Source: Oxalobacteraceae bacterium
GTDB lineage: Bacteria > Pseudomonadota > Gammaproteobacteria > Burkholderiales > Burkholderiaceae_D
Direction: 5' to 3'
NCBI GenBank assembly: GCA_023259175.1
Contig: JAHFQV010000027.1
Span: forward strand, 1 to 42,063
DNA length: 42,063 nt
In this document: piece by piece, positions 1 through 7,799 of the stretch
How the letters are laid out: every line of letters starts with the position of its first letter
How positions within the stretch are numbered: position 1 is the first letter of the stretch
Notes under the pieces: model-generated
What the model was told of the DNA's origin: nothing
The model's input: only the letters and a program-made list of their open reading frames with translations
The model's database searches: none
Program-made: the position numbers and the translations under genes

Positions 1-1212
1 TTTACCGGTGCCGATTCGCGTAAGCTCATGGAAATCACCAATACCTACATGGATCAATTACGCAAAGTTAAAGGCGCAGTCGATGTCGGTTTGTCTGAGC
101 AAGACCCGAAAGACGAATTGCAAATTGAACTCAATCGCGGCTTGGCCAATTCGATGGGCATTTCAGTTTCAGATGCGGCTCAGGCTTTGCGCGTGGCATT
201 TGCTGGCGTGGAAGTGGGTGACTGGGTCGATCCTATCGGCGAAACGCGCGATGTCTCGGTGCGTTTGCACCCATCCGATCGTATCAGCGCCGATAATATT
301 GAGCAGCTTCCTATCATGGTGACTGGTACAGACAAAATGGTTCCTTTGGAACAAATCGCCACAATCTCTATGGGTAAGGGGCCAGCGAGCATTCAACATG
401 CGGATGGTAAGCGCATGATCTCGGTATCGGCTAATGCACAAGGGCGCTCTGCAGGTGAGGTTACGACCGACGCGATGGCACTTGCAAAAGCAATCGACTT
501 TCCGCCTGGGTATGGCATTGAGCTAGGCGGTTCAGCGCGCAATCAAAAAGAATTGTTCACTGAAATGATCATCGCCTTAGTCTTGGGTGTCTGCTTAATG
601 TACCTCATTTTGGTGATGCAATTTGGCTCTTTCATTGCGCCGATTCCTGTCATGGTGTCTTTGCCTTTGAGTCTAATCGGTGTCGTTATTGCGCTGAAAT
701 TAACTCGCTCAACGATTAATTTGATGAGCTTAATCGGTATCATTATGCTGATGGGCTTGGTCGCGAAAAATGCGATTCTTTTAATCGATGCCGCACGCAA
801 ACGTCAGGCCGAGGGCTATGATCGCGAGGATGCTTTGATGTATGCAGGTCAAAAGCGCTTACGCCCTATTCTCATGACGACATTCGCGCTAATCGCAGGG
901 ATGTTACCCGTTGCGATTGGTGTTGGCGAAGGCGGAGAATTTTACCGACCACTCGCGATCTCCATCATCGGCGGCACGATTACTTCTACCTTCCTCACGC
1001 TGTTAGTGGTGCCGAGTTTTTACGATAGCATCGAAATCTATTGGGACAAAATATACGCGACCTATACGCGTCGCGCGGCGGAAATGAATACGATATGGGC
1101 TTTCGTAAGTTGTTTCCTGCAAGTGCTACTTTTAATTTTGCTCATCATCGGTTTGATTGCGCTCGTGATCGGTGCTGTAGTCTTGGCGATGTTGGCAATC
1201 TCAAGGATGTAG
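1..1212 (+). CDS. RND efflux transporter, C-terminal part (5' end outside window)
   Basis: The frame is open from the first base and ends in TAG, giving 403 residues. It is the C-terminal portion of an AcrB/HAE1-type inner-membrane proton-driven efflux pump, which normally exceeds 1000 residues. Roughly residues 1-165 are the end of the periplasmic porter region. After that come the usual membrane helices, including a helix with GLVAKNAILLID, which matches the conserved TM10 segment of RND pumps, and a final family helix with TSTFLTLLVVPSFYD. The proton-relay aspartates of TM4 lie upstream and cannot be checked. Oddly, the protein continues about 50 residues past the normal end with a further strongly hydrophobic stretch, enough for one or two extra helices. 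Substrate and partner proteins are unknown. A membrane-fusion protein gene would be expected just upstream. Confidence 0.93.
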   Translation, partial: FTGADSRKLMEITNTYMDQLRKVKGAVDVGLSEQDPKDELQIELNRGLANSMGISVSDAAQALRVAFAGVEVGDWVDPIGETRDVSVRLHPSDRISADNIEQLPIMVTGTDKMVPLEQIATISMGKGPASIQHADGKRMISVSANAQGRSAGEVTTDAMALAKAIDFPPGYGIELGGSARNQKELFTEMIIALVLGVCLMYLILVMQFGSFIAPIPVMVSLPLSLIGVVIALKLTRSTINLMSLIGIIMLMGLVAKNAILLIDAARKRQAEGYDREDALMYAGQKRLRPILMTTFALIAGMLPVAIGVGEGGEFYRPLAISIIGGTITSTFLTLLVVPSFYDSIEIYWDKIYATYTRRAAEMNTIWAFVSCFLQVLLLILLIIGLIALVIGAVVLAMLAISRM

Positions 1213-1251
1213 CAAGCAAATCATAGCGAGATTCTTATTTAAATTCTTTTC

Positions 1252-1278
1252 GGGGGGCGGGTTACGACCCGCCGTCCG
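1252..1278. repeat. REP-like palindromic element, copy 1
   Basis: The inverted repeat GGCGGGT-tacg-ACCCGCC (1256-1273) is followed by GTCCG. It lies in the 163-base gap between the RND gene and the POT transporter gene. It belongs to the same dispersed family as the elements at 2943, 3024 and 5007. It could form a hairpin, but no T-run follows, so it is not an obvious intrinsic terminator. Confidence 0.6.
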
Positions 1279-1390
1279 AAAAACGATAATGACGCGGTAA
1301 AAATTTATTTGAAAATGCCACGACAGTGACAAGGTATTTTATTTCCTGAACCGCGCAAAGATATCCACCATCTCCGTGAACGATTCCTCA

Positions 1391-2929
1391 ATGAGCGAAA
1401 TACGCCAAGCCGTAATGCCCAAGCAGATCCCCTTCATCATCGCCAATGAAGGCTGCGAACGGTTTAGTTTTTATGGGATGCGTAATATCCTCACGGTATT
1501 CTTGATGACGAGTTTACTGCTGGCGATTCCAGAGCCGTTGAGGAAGGGCGAAGCGAAAGATGTATTTCATACTTTCGTGATAGGCGTGTATTTTTTTCCG
1601 CTCTTGGGTGGGTGGTTGGCGGATCGTTTTTTTGGCAAATATAAAACCATACTGTGTCTGAGTTTAGTTTATTGCGCAGGACACGCATGCCTAGCGATTT
1701 TTGAAAATAATTTACGCGGATTTTATGCGGGGCTGTTTCTCATTGCCTTGGGATCGGGCGGGATTAAACCCTTGGTCAGTTCCTTCGTGGGCGACCAATT
1801 TGATCAGAGTAATCGGTCCCTCGCACAAAAAGTATTTGATGCCTTTTACTGGATCATCAACCTAGGCTCTTTTTTCGCTTCGTTGTTGATGCCACTTTTT
1901 CTCAAGCATTGGGGAGCGAAGTTTGCTTTTGGTATTCCTGGTGTTTTGATGCTGATCGCGACTATGGTTTTTTGGATGGGAAGACATCGCTACATCCATA
2001 TCGCACCGGAAAAGAATAACCCCCACAGTTTTTTAAAAGTATTGATGTCGGCACTTAAGCCGAGCAAAGCCGGGCTAGGCCCGGGTTCGTGCCTAGCGTT
2101 GGCGGGCGTTTTTCTAGCACTGGCTGTGCTCACCCAAATGTCACGATTAGGTATCGTTGCCGCATTGTGTTTGGCCTTGGTATTGATCATGGGGCTGGTT
2201 GGATGGGGCGCACATTTGCAACTTGATCGCGCGCGCGCTCATCATCCACAAGCAGCCATAGACGGTGCTAGATCTGTGCTGCGCATCCTCGTTTTGTTTG
2301 CATTGGTCACGCCGTTTTGGTCTTTGTTCGATCAAAAAGCCTCGACCTGGATTTTGCAAGCTGATCAAATGGGCAAACCTGATTGGTTTGAATCTTCCAT
2401 GATGCAATCGCTCAATCCCGCACTCGTGATGATACTCATTCCCTTCAATAATTTTGTGCTCTATCCCTTCCTTGCCCGTGTCGGTTTAAGGATTACGCCT
2501 TTGCGCCGCATGGGTAGCGGCATTGCATTCACAGGTGTGGCGTGGATCGTGGTCGGCACAATTCAGCTCTATATGGATAACGGAAATCAGCTCAACATTC
2601 TTTGGCAAATGTTACCCTATGCTTTGATGACCATGGGCGAAGTTTTAGTCTCTGCAACCGGTCTAGAATTCGCCTACAGTCAAGCGCCGCTCGCAATGAA
2701 AGGTGTGATTACCAGCTTTTGGAATCTCACGACCACAGTCGGAAACCTCTGGGTGCTCTTGGCCAATACCACCGTTAAATCAGAGGCCGTCAGCCAAAAA
2801 ATTCAAACAACAGGCATCAGCGTCACCGCATTTCAAATGCTCTTCTTCGCCGCATTCGCACTAGTAGCCGCCGCATGCTTCGCGCTAGCCGCAAGCCACT
2901 ACACAATGCAAGACCAATACAGAGAATAA
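1391..2929 (+). CDS. POT/PTR2 family proton-dependent peptide transporter
   Basis: This 512-residue polytopic inner-membrane protein belongs to the proton-coupled oligopeptide transporter branch of the major facilitator superfamily, which imports di- and tripeptides. Visible signatures are NEGCERFSFYGMRNIL near the N-terminus (the E-x-x-E-R-F-x-Y-Y/G motif used for proton coupling), GGWLADRFFGKYKTI, and FYWIINLGSF, which resembles the PTR2 signature. About 12-14 hydrophobic segments are evident. An in-frame GTG lies 15 bases upstream (1376). I chose the ATG because neither start has a clear Shine-Dalgarno sequence and the family homology begins after it. It stands alone between an RND gene and a convergent phosphatase. 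The peptide link to the pyroglutamyl-peptidase unit at 24.5-29.3 kb is only thematic. Confidence 0.9.
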   Translation: MSEIRQAVMPKQIPFIIANEGCERFSFYGMRNILTVFLMTSLLLAIPEPLRKGEAKDVFHTFVIGVYFFPLLGGWLADRFFGKYKTILCLSLVYCAGHACLAIFENNLRGFYAGLFLIALGSGGIKPLVSSFVGDQFDQSNRSLAQKVFDAFYWIINLGSFFASLLMPLFLKHWGAKFAFGIPGVLMLIATMVFWMGRHRYIHIAPEKNNPHSFLKVLMSALKPSKAGLGPGSCLALAGVFLALAVLTQMSRLGIVAALCLALVLIMGLVGWGAHLQLDRARAHHPQAAIDGARSVLRILVLFALVTPFWSLFDQKASTWILQADQMGKPDWFESSMMQSLNPALVMILIPFNNFVLYPFLARVGLRITPLRRMGSGIAFTGVAWIVVGTIQLYMDNGNQLNILWQMLPYALMTMGEVLVSATGLEFAYSQAPLAMKGVITSFWNLTTTVGNLWVLLANTTVKSEAVSQKIQTTGISVTAFQMLFFAAFALVAAACFALAASHYTMQDQYRE

Positions 2930-2942
2930 AAGAAGGCCAAAA

Positions 2943-3150
2943 ACGTAGGGCGGGTTGCAACCCGCCGTCCGCAAGACGACAAGAACGAGGAAAAAATTTA
3001 TTTGCCAAAACGTTCGCCAAAAAACGTAGGGCGGGTTGCAACCCGCCATCCGCAAGACGACAAGAACAAGGGGAAAAGTTTATTTGCCAAAACCGTCCGG
3101 CAAACAACAAGAACGAGAAAAAAGTTTATCCGCCAAAACCGTCCGGCAAA
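2943..3150. repeat. Tandem array of REP-like units (81-bp period, two full copies plus a partial third)
   Basis: Two near-identical units begin at 2943 and 3024, each opening with ACGTAGGGCGGGTTGCAACC. The palindrome (2949-2966 and 3030-3047) is followed by TCCGCAAGACGACAAGAAC and an A/T-rich tail ending in GCCAAAAC-type sequence. A third unit from about 3101 has lost the palindrome and keeps only the tail. The array fills the space between two convergent genes. Short reading frames across it are low-complexity translations of the repeats and are not counted as genes. Confidence 0.75.
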
Positions 3151-3171
3151 AAAATCCCAACAAACATTTAC

Positions 3172-4893
3172 CTACCGTATCACCTCTCCCAAAATCCGTC
3201 CCTCTGACCCCGATGGTGGTCGTACCCGCAATAAGTGCGCAAGCGTTGCTGCGATGTCGACTACTTCGGCGTACTTAGTCATCGCGCCAGGTTTGATCCA
3301 GCGTGAGCCCATGATCATTAAAGGTACGTTGGTATCGTAGCTGTAAGGTGAGCCGTGTGAGGTGCCGCTTTTGTCCTTACCGAAATAGCTGTAGGGCTGT
3401 GTGACGACGAGGATGTCGCCTGAAATTTGGCGATGCCATGCACGTTGCATGAGTTTGGAGATGCGGCTGTCAGGGATTAATCCATTTTCCAATTGCGTGC
3501 GCGTGTAGACGTTGGCAATGCCGGGGGTGGCTAACAATAATTTTGCGATGGTGTTTTCAATGTCGACTGCTGTGATGCCCTTGGTTTCGGCTAATTTGTA
3601 GTCGATTAAAATGCTCGGCGTTGACCATTTTTTTGCGAGTTTTTCTAGACCAAATTTGTCGAACAAGGCTTGGTTTAAGTTGTTCATTAAAGCTTTACTG
3701 TCGATCCGTTGCGCATCGCGCTTGATGCTGTGTGAAAATTCCGGGACATTGGGAAAACCGTGGTCAGCGGTGAGTAAAATTAAAGTGTTATCCAAGCCAA
3801 TTTTTTGATCGATTTTTGTGAAAAATTTTGCCAGCATGCGATCCAGCCTTTGCAAATGATCGTGTGACATGCGGCTTTCAGGGCCCCAGGCATGATTGAC
3901 ATAATCGTGGCTCGATAAACTAATGCCCAAGAGGTCGGTGACACCTGCAGGGTTGTGCCCCAGCGTTTCACCATCGACCGCAGCCAAAGCAAAATCGAGT
4001 GTCATCTCATCGACAAAAGGCCCCGTGAACAAGCTCTCATAGTAGGCTGCATCGGGTTGACCCGAAGGGCTGGTATAAATAAATGGGAAATGCGAACTCG
4101 CCTGATCACCATCGGCAATCACCAGTGCATCGGGCGCATCATTCGCATAAGCCGATTCTTTCAATAATAAATTCCAGCGCTGGCCATAAAATTGGTCTTG
4201 TGGTTTGGCCGCGCTGTAGCGTTGATGCCAACTCGGGTAGCTTTGCATGTAGTAAGTGCTCGATGCAAAGTGGCCGGTTTTTTTCATCATCATGTAGGCT
4301 GTGCCGGCCTTACCTGCAAGCAGAATCGCACCGCGATCTTTGCCCGAAACCGTAATCACCTTCGCCTGATTACCCGTCGCGTAGCGCAGCTCATCGCCTA
4401 CCGTGGACACCTTGAGATTGGCGGGTGAAGTGCCGTCGTCAGCCTTGGTATCTTCACCGAGATAACTGTAACGCGTATCCTCGGTGCAGTAGACCGGTGC
4501 GAGTGTGCGGGGGTCGATCCAGTTATTGGCGATAATCCCATGCTGATAAGGGTAGGCTCCGGTTAATACCGCAGCATGTCCAACGGCGGTCACCGTCACG
4601 CCATGAGCCTGATGCGCATTGTTGTACCAAGCACCTTGACGCATCAAACGCTTAAAACCACCCTCACCAAATTGATCGCGGTAACGCAGGATTTGTTCTT
4701 GCGGCAAACCGTCTACGACCAACATGATGACTAATTTGGGCGCAGGTGTTGTGTCTGCTTTGGGCGAGTGTTGGCGTTCACTTGCATGGGTCAAGCCTGT
4801 ACCTAGGGACAGTGCGAGTAAGCCTAGCGCAAGCTGGTAGACGGGTGGACGACGCGAGAGCGTAAATGTTTTTTTCATGAGCTGTTGTTGCAT
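3172..4893 (-). CDS. PafA-like alkaline phosphatase superfamily protein, exported
   Basis: A 573-residue protein with an N-terminal signal peptide (KK, a hydrophobic core LALGLLALSLGTGL, then A-S-E). The fold is the alkaline phosphatase/nucleotide pyrophosphatase superfamily. D61 (VVDG) and T102 in the VTAVGHAAVLTG segment match a metal ligand and the threonine nucleophile of PafA-type enzymes. K185 and R187 in SGKDRGAIL match the PafA-specific Lys/Arg pair that favours phosphate monoesters. Later metal ligands are visible in SHDYVNH, LTADHG and GTSHG. It would hydrolyse phosphate esters in the periplasm. A second ATG (4878, MKKT...) is an equally good start, and neither has a strong ribosome site. 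It converges on the POT transporter gene with a repeat array between. It could act on other phospho-substrates, but the K/R pair argues for a monoesterase. Confidence 0.87.
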   Translation of the reverse strand: MQQQLMKKTFTLSRRPPVYQLALGLLALSLGTGLTHASERQHSPKADTTPAPKLVIMLVVDGLPQEQILRYRDQFGEGGFKRLMRQGAWYNNAHQAHGVTVTAVGHAAVLTGAYPYQHGIIANNWIDPRTLAPVYCTEDTRYSYLGEDTKADDGTSPANLKVSTVGDELRYATGNQAKVITVSGKDRGAILLAGKAGTAYMMMKKTGHFASSTYYMQSYPSWHQRYSAAKPQDQFYGQRWNLLLKESAYANDAPDALVIADGDQASSHFPFIYTSPSGQPDAAYYESLFTGPFVDEMTLDFALAAVDGETLGHNPAGVTDLLGISLSSHDYVNHAWGPESRMSHDHLQRLDRMLAKFFTKIDQKIGLDNTLILLTADHGFPNVPEFSHSIKRDAQRIDSKALMNNLNQALFDKFGLEKLAKKWSTPSILIDYKLAETKGITAVDIENTIAKLLLATPGIANVYTRTQLENGLIPDSRISKLMQRAWHRQISGDILVVTQPYSYFGKDKSGTSHGSPYSYDTNVPLMIMGSRWIKPGAMTKYAEVVDIAATLAHLLRVRPPSGSEGRILGEVIR

Positions 4894-5006
4894 GCTGGTT
4901 TATGAAGAATCGTTAGGATACGCTGGGCAGCGAAAAGATTCAATTTTCGGGTGTGATTCGTAGCGAGGATACGCCAGAATTGCTTCAGTTTGATGTCACG
5001 TAGCTT

Positions 5007-5031
5007 GTAGGGCGCAATAAATTGCGCCGTC
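5007..5031. repeat. REP-like palindromic element, copy 4 (variant arms)
   Basis: GTAGGGCGCAATAAATTGCG is followed by CCGTCC. The 8-base arms GGCGCAAT and ATTGCGCC (5011-5018, 5021-5028) are fully complementary but differ from the GGCGGGTT arms of the other copies. The flanking GTAG and GTCC are kept. It lies in the 287-base gap between the phosphatase gene and the end of the beta-oxidation operon, which otherwise shows no gene. Confidence 0.55.
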
Positions 5032-5148
5032 CAGTGATCTGGTTAAAAAAAATCGAAGTGACGGGGACGAGGTGGAACCTTCAAAACATAAAATGAGGCG
5101 ACATTTATAAAAAATGCGCACCTCAAGTTTTCGGTAAAACGCGTCTTT

Positions 5149-5181
5149 TAACGGGTTTCTAACGGGTTTCTAACGGGTTTC
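5149..5181. repeat. Three tandem 11-bp repeats at the 3' end of the crotonase gene
   Basis: TAACGGGTTTC is repeated three times exactly (5149-5159, 5160-5170, 5171-5181). The last base of the array is the last base of the crotonase stop codon on the minus strand. Read on that strand the array is GAAACCCGTTA repeated. It carries no hairpin of its own and lies just downstream of the operon's last gene. Confidence 0.8.
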
Positions 5182-5957
5182 TAATTGAACTGCTTAAAAT
5201 CCGGCTTACGTTTCTGGAAGAAGGCCATGAAGGCTTCGCGGGCTTCCGGTTCGTTGAGCATGGCGGCGAAGTGACGGTTTTCTTCGTTCATGGTTTCGAC
5301 GATTTCTTGCGGTAGAGTGCGCTTCATGAGACGCTTGGTGAGCCGTATCGATTTGGCGGGGAGCGCGGCGATTTTTGCCGCTTGTTGTTCGGCATAGGGG
5401 AGTAAATCGGCGAGCGGTAGGACGCGGTTGATGAATCCGATTTCGTAGGCTTCTTGTGCCATGAAGGCTTCGCCTAGCAGGAGTTTTTCGGCGGCGCGTT
5501 GGTGGCCTATCATTTGCTGGAACACCATGCTGGAGGCGAATTCAGGGCAGAGGCCTAGCTGCGTAAATGGTAGCGAGAATTTGGCGTTGTCCGCTGCGTA
5601 GATCAAATCGCAGTGCATTAGCATGGTGGTGCCGATGCCCACTGCACCGCCCGATACGGCAGCGATGACGGGGTTGATGGCACGATTTAAGGCGTGCATG
5701 AATTGATAGACTGGCGGCAGGTCGGTGTCGGAATTTAAGCTGCCGGCATGTTTCATGAAGTCTTCGAGGTCATTGCCTGCCGTGAAAATTTCAGGTTTGC
5801 CTGTGATCAAAATCACGCGTATCGTCGGGTCTTCGTTCGACGCATTGATCGCATCAGCCATCGCTTGATACATGCCAAAGGTCAGCGCGTTTTTCTTTTC
5901 GGGACGGTTGAAATGGATCGTTAAGATACCGTCGTTAATGGTCGTGAGAATTTCCAT
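5181..5957 (-). CDS. Crotonase-family enzyme, probably a delta3-delta2-enoyl-CoA isomerase
   Basis: A 258-residue crotonase-fold protein: FNRPEKKNAL at residue 16, and an oxyanion-hole region at FTAGNDLEDF (about 58-67). The two glutamates that make enoyl-CoA hydratases work (GGGCE and PE in ECHS1) align here with T111 and F131. Instead, E139 in LPFTQLGLCPEFASS aligns with the catalytic glutamate of the peroxisomal isomerase ECI2 (PF-x-x-LG-x-x-PE-x-x-SS). So it probably shifts 3-enoyl-CoA double bonds so that unsaturated fatty acids can enter beta-oxidation, rather than hydrating 2-enoyl-CoA. A good ribosome site (AGGA) precedes the ATG. It is the last gene of the operon, and the FadN-like protein supplies hydratase activity. 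Databases may call it simply enoyl-CoA hydratase. Confidence 0.88.
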   Translation of the reverse strand: MEILTTINDGILTIHFNRPEKKNALTFGMYQAMADAINASNEDPTIRVILITGKPEIFTAGNDLEDFMKHAGSLNSDTDLPPVYQFMHALNRAINPVIAAVSGGAVGIGTTMLMHCDLIYAADNAKFSLPFTQLGLCPEFASSMVFQQMIGHQRAAEKLLLGEAFMAQEAYEIGFINRVLPLADLLPYAEQQAAKIAALPAKSIRLTKRLMKRTLPQEIVETMNEENRHFAAMLNEPEAREAFMAFFQKRKPDFKQFN

Positions 5958-5981
5958 AGGTTTCCTAATTTTTTAAGTCAA

Positions 5982-6100
5982 AACCTCTCAACACAGAGAC
6001 ACAGAGACACAGAGACACAGAGAAAATCAGAGGAAAGCAAGACAAAATATTGTTTTCCTCTGATTTTTGTATTTCTTCTGTGTCTCTGTGTTGAGAGGTT
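5982..6100. repeat. Long hairpin repeat (thiolase/crotonase junction)
   Basis: A 24-base arm (5982-6005) is exactly complementary to 6077-6100. An inner 14-base stem pairs 6023-6036 with 6054-6067. The left arm begins AACCTCTCAACACAGAGACA and runs into further CACAGAGA units. It is the acagag-type member of a family also found at 7364, 7645, 10281 and, degenerate, 37915. It fills nearly the whole intergenic space between two genes of one operon. Confidence 0.85.
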
Positions 6101-6113
6101 CGTTTATATGATC

Positions 6114-7310
6114 TTACATCCGTTCAAAAATCCCCGCTGCGCCCATGCCGGTACCGACGCACATGGTGACCATGCCGTATTTTAATTTATTCCTATGCAA
6201 AGCGTGGATGGTGGTGGCAGAACGGATCGCGCCGGTGGCACCCAATGGATGACCGAGTGCAATCGCGCCGCCCATAGGATTGACTTTGGCCGGGTCGAGA
6301 CCGAGGTCTTGTACTACGGCCAGTGACTGTGCGGCGAAGGCTTCATTGAGTTCGAACCAATCGATCTGATCTTGCGTGATGCCGGCAGCTTTACAAGCAG
6401 CAGGAATCGCTTCTTTCGGGCCGATTCCCATGATTTCCGGTGGTACGCCACGCACCGCGAACGAGGCAAAACGCGCCAAGGGTGTCAGATTAAATTGCTT
6501 CAAAATCTTTTCGCTGACCAAGATCAAAGCGCCGGCGCCATCTGAAGTCTGTGAGCTATTCCCCGCCGTGACGGAGCCCTTGGCGGCAAACACCGCTTTG
6601 AGTTTGGCTAAGCCTTCCAGCGATGTATCTGGACGCGCGCCTTCGTCACGATTGACGGTGCGCGTTTTGAGTTCGATTTCACCGGTAACTAAATTCGGCA
6701 CGCGGTCAATGATTTCAAAGGGCGTGGTTTCAGCATCGAAATAACCCGCCGCTTGTGCCGCCAAGGCGCGTTGATGCGATTGCAAAGCGAAGGCATCTTG
6801 CGCTTCACGGCTTACTTTCCATTGCGCTGCCACTTTTTCTGCAGTCAGTCCCATGCCGTAAGCGATGCCAGCGTTTTCATCTTTCAATATCGCCATATTC
6901 ATCGATGGATTACTGCCCATCATCGGCACCATGGACATCGATTCCACACCCGCTGCGATCATCACATCAGCTTGCCCAACGCGAATTCTATCGGCGGCCA
7001 TCGCCACTGCCGTGATGCCAGAGGCGCAGTAACGATTGATGGTGACCCCGCCTATGGAATTGGGCAGTCCTGCCAGCAGCACGCTCATGCGCGCCAAATT
7101 CAAGCCTTGCGCGCCTTCTGGGAAGGAGCAACCGACGATCGCGTCTTCGATCAATTTGGGATCAAGGCTAGGCACTTGTGCCAAAGCCGATTTCAATACG
7201 CCCACCAGTAAATCATCTGGGCGGGTATTTCTAAACATACCGCGTCCCGATTTACCAATAGGGGAACGGGTAGCTGCGACGATATAAGCGTCTTGTAATT
7301 GGGTAGTCAT
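6114..7310 (-). CDS. Acetyl-CoA C-acyltransferase (3-ketoacyl-CoA thiolase)
   Basis: A 398-residue degradative thiolase that cleaves 3-ketoacyl-CoA with CoA to release acetyl-CoA, the last step of each beta-oxidation turn. All catalytic residues are visible: C95 in NRYCASG (acyl-accepting), the histidine in GGAIALGHPLGATG, and the C-terminal cysteine in CVGTGMGAAG. The reading frame extends 27 bases further upstream, but the ATG at 7310 is preceded by GAGG at good spacing and gives the usual thiolase start (DAYIVAATRSPIGK), so it is preferred. It sits between the FadN-like gene and the crotonase gene in the same direction. Gene order resembles the fadN-fadA-fadE set of Bacillus. The leader upstream contains duplicated hairpins, which may affect its share of operon expression. 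Confidence 0.95.
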   Translation of the reverse strand: MTTQLQDAYIVAATRSPIGKSGRGMFRNTRPDDLLVGVLKSALAQVPSLDPKLIEDAIVGCSFPEGAQGLNLARMSVLLAGLPNSIGGVTINRYCASGITAVAMAADRIRVGQADVMIAAGVESMSMVPMMGSNPSMNMAILKDENAGIAYGMGLTAEKVAAQWKVSREAQDAFALQSHQRALAAQAAGYFDAETTPFEIIDRVPNLVTGEIELKTRTVNRDEGARPDTSLEGLAKLKAVFAAKGSVTAGNSSQTSDGAGALILVSEKILKQFNLTPLARFASFAVRGVPPEIMGIGPKEAIPAACKAAGITQDQIDWFELNEAFAAQSLAVVQDLGLDPAKVNPMGGAIALGHPLGATGAIRSATTIHALHRNKLKYGMVTMCVGTGMGAAGIFERM

Positions 7311-7363
7311 TTGTTTTTTCCTCGAATAGGAGTGCAAAAAATCTGTGCGCGAGCTATTAACAG

Positions 7364-7469
7364 AAAACCCCTCAACGCCGAGACGCAGAGGCGCAGAGAA
7401 ACGCCGAGAAAAGCAGGAAAATCTCCTGTTTTTCCTCCGCGTCTCAGCGTCTCGGCGTTGAGGGGTTTT
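7364..7469. repeat. Long hairpin repeat (FadN-like/thiolase junction, duplicate copy)
   Basis: A perfect 23-base stem pairs 7364-7386 with 7447-7469; the left arm begins AAAACCCCTCAACGCCGAGA. A small inner stem CAGGA/TCCTG also exists. It is the cgccgag-type member of the hairpin family and is carried inside the 281-bp duplication, so an identical hairpin occurs at 7645-7750. Confidence 0.85.
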
Positions 7470-7518
7470 GGGTGTTTGTCAAAGCTCATTTTCACATCAT
7501 CTTTGCTGAGTAAAATTC

Positions 7519-7614
7519 TTAGTTACGAACTGGTTTGCCGGTTTGCATCATGCCCATGATGCGTTCTTGCGTTCTTGGATAATTCAATAATTCCATAAAC
7601 GCTTTGCGTTCCAT
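7519..7614 (-). pseudogene. Duplicated 3' fragment of the fadN-like gene (31 codons)
   Basis: A detached copy of the C-terminal tail MERKAFMELLN...GKPVRN with its own stop, created by the 281-bp duplication. It differs from the intact gene at two codons: Y for H and R for K (LLNYPRTQ against LLNHPKTQ). The junction leaves an in-frame ATG, so a 31-residue peptide could be translated, but there is no ribosome site and no domain that could fold alone. I regard it as non-functional. Confidence 0.85.
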
Positions 7615-7644
7615 ACAAAAAATCTGTGCGCGAGCTATTAACAG

Positions 7645-7750
7645 AAAACCCCTCAACGCCGAGACGCAGAGGCGCAGAGAAACGCCGAGAAAAGCAGGAA
7701 AATCTCCTGTTTTTCCTCCGCGTCTCAGCGTCTCGGCGTTGAGGGGTTTT
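7645..7750. repeat. Long hairpin repeat (FadN-like/thiolase junction, gene-proximal copy)
   Basis: Identical to 7364-7469 at an offset of 281 bases: stem arms 7645-7667 and 7728-7750. It lies directly downstream of the intact fadN-like stop codon at 7800. Confidence 0.85.
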
Positions 7751-7799
7751 GGGTGTTTGTCAAAGCTCATTTTCACATCATCTTTGCTGAGTAAAATTC

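Noticed and set aside
2823-3340. Several small open frames across the 81-bp repeat array on both strands.
   Set aside because: They translate repeat units, so repeated peptide segments arise automatically. No domain or ribosome site is visible.
5990-6025. Repeated CACAGAGA units considered as a CRISPR-like or microsatellite array.
   Set aside because: The units have no spacers, the opposite arm is complementary, and related hairpins lie in neighbouring junctions, so they are better explained as one long hairpin.
6753-7211. A 152-codon plus-strand frame opposite the thiolase gene.
   Set aside because: Antisense shadow of a clearly conserved gene, rich in His and Arg as expected from reverse reading; no family match.
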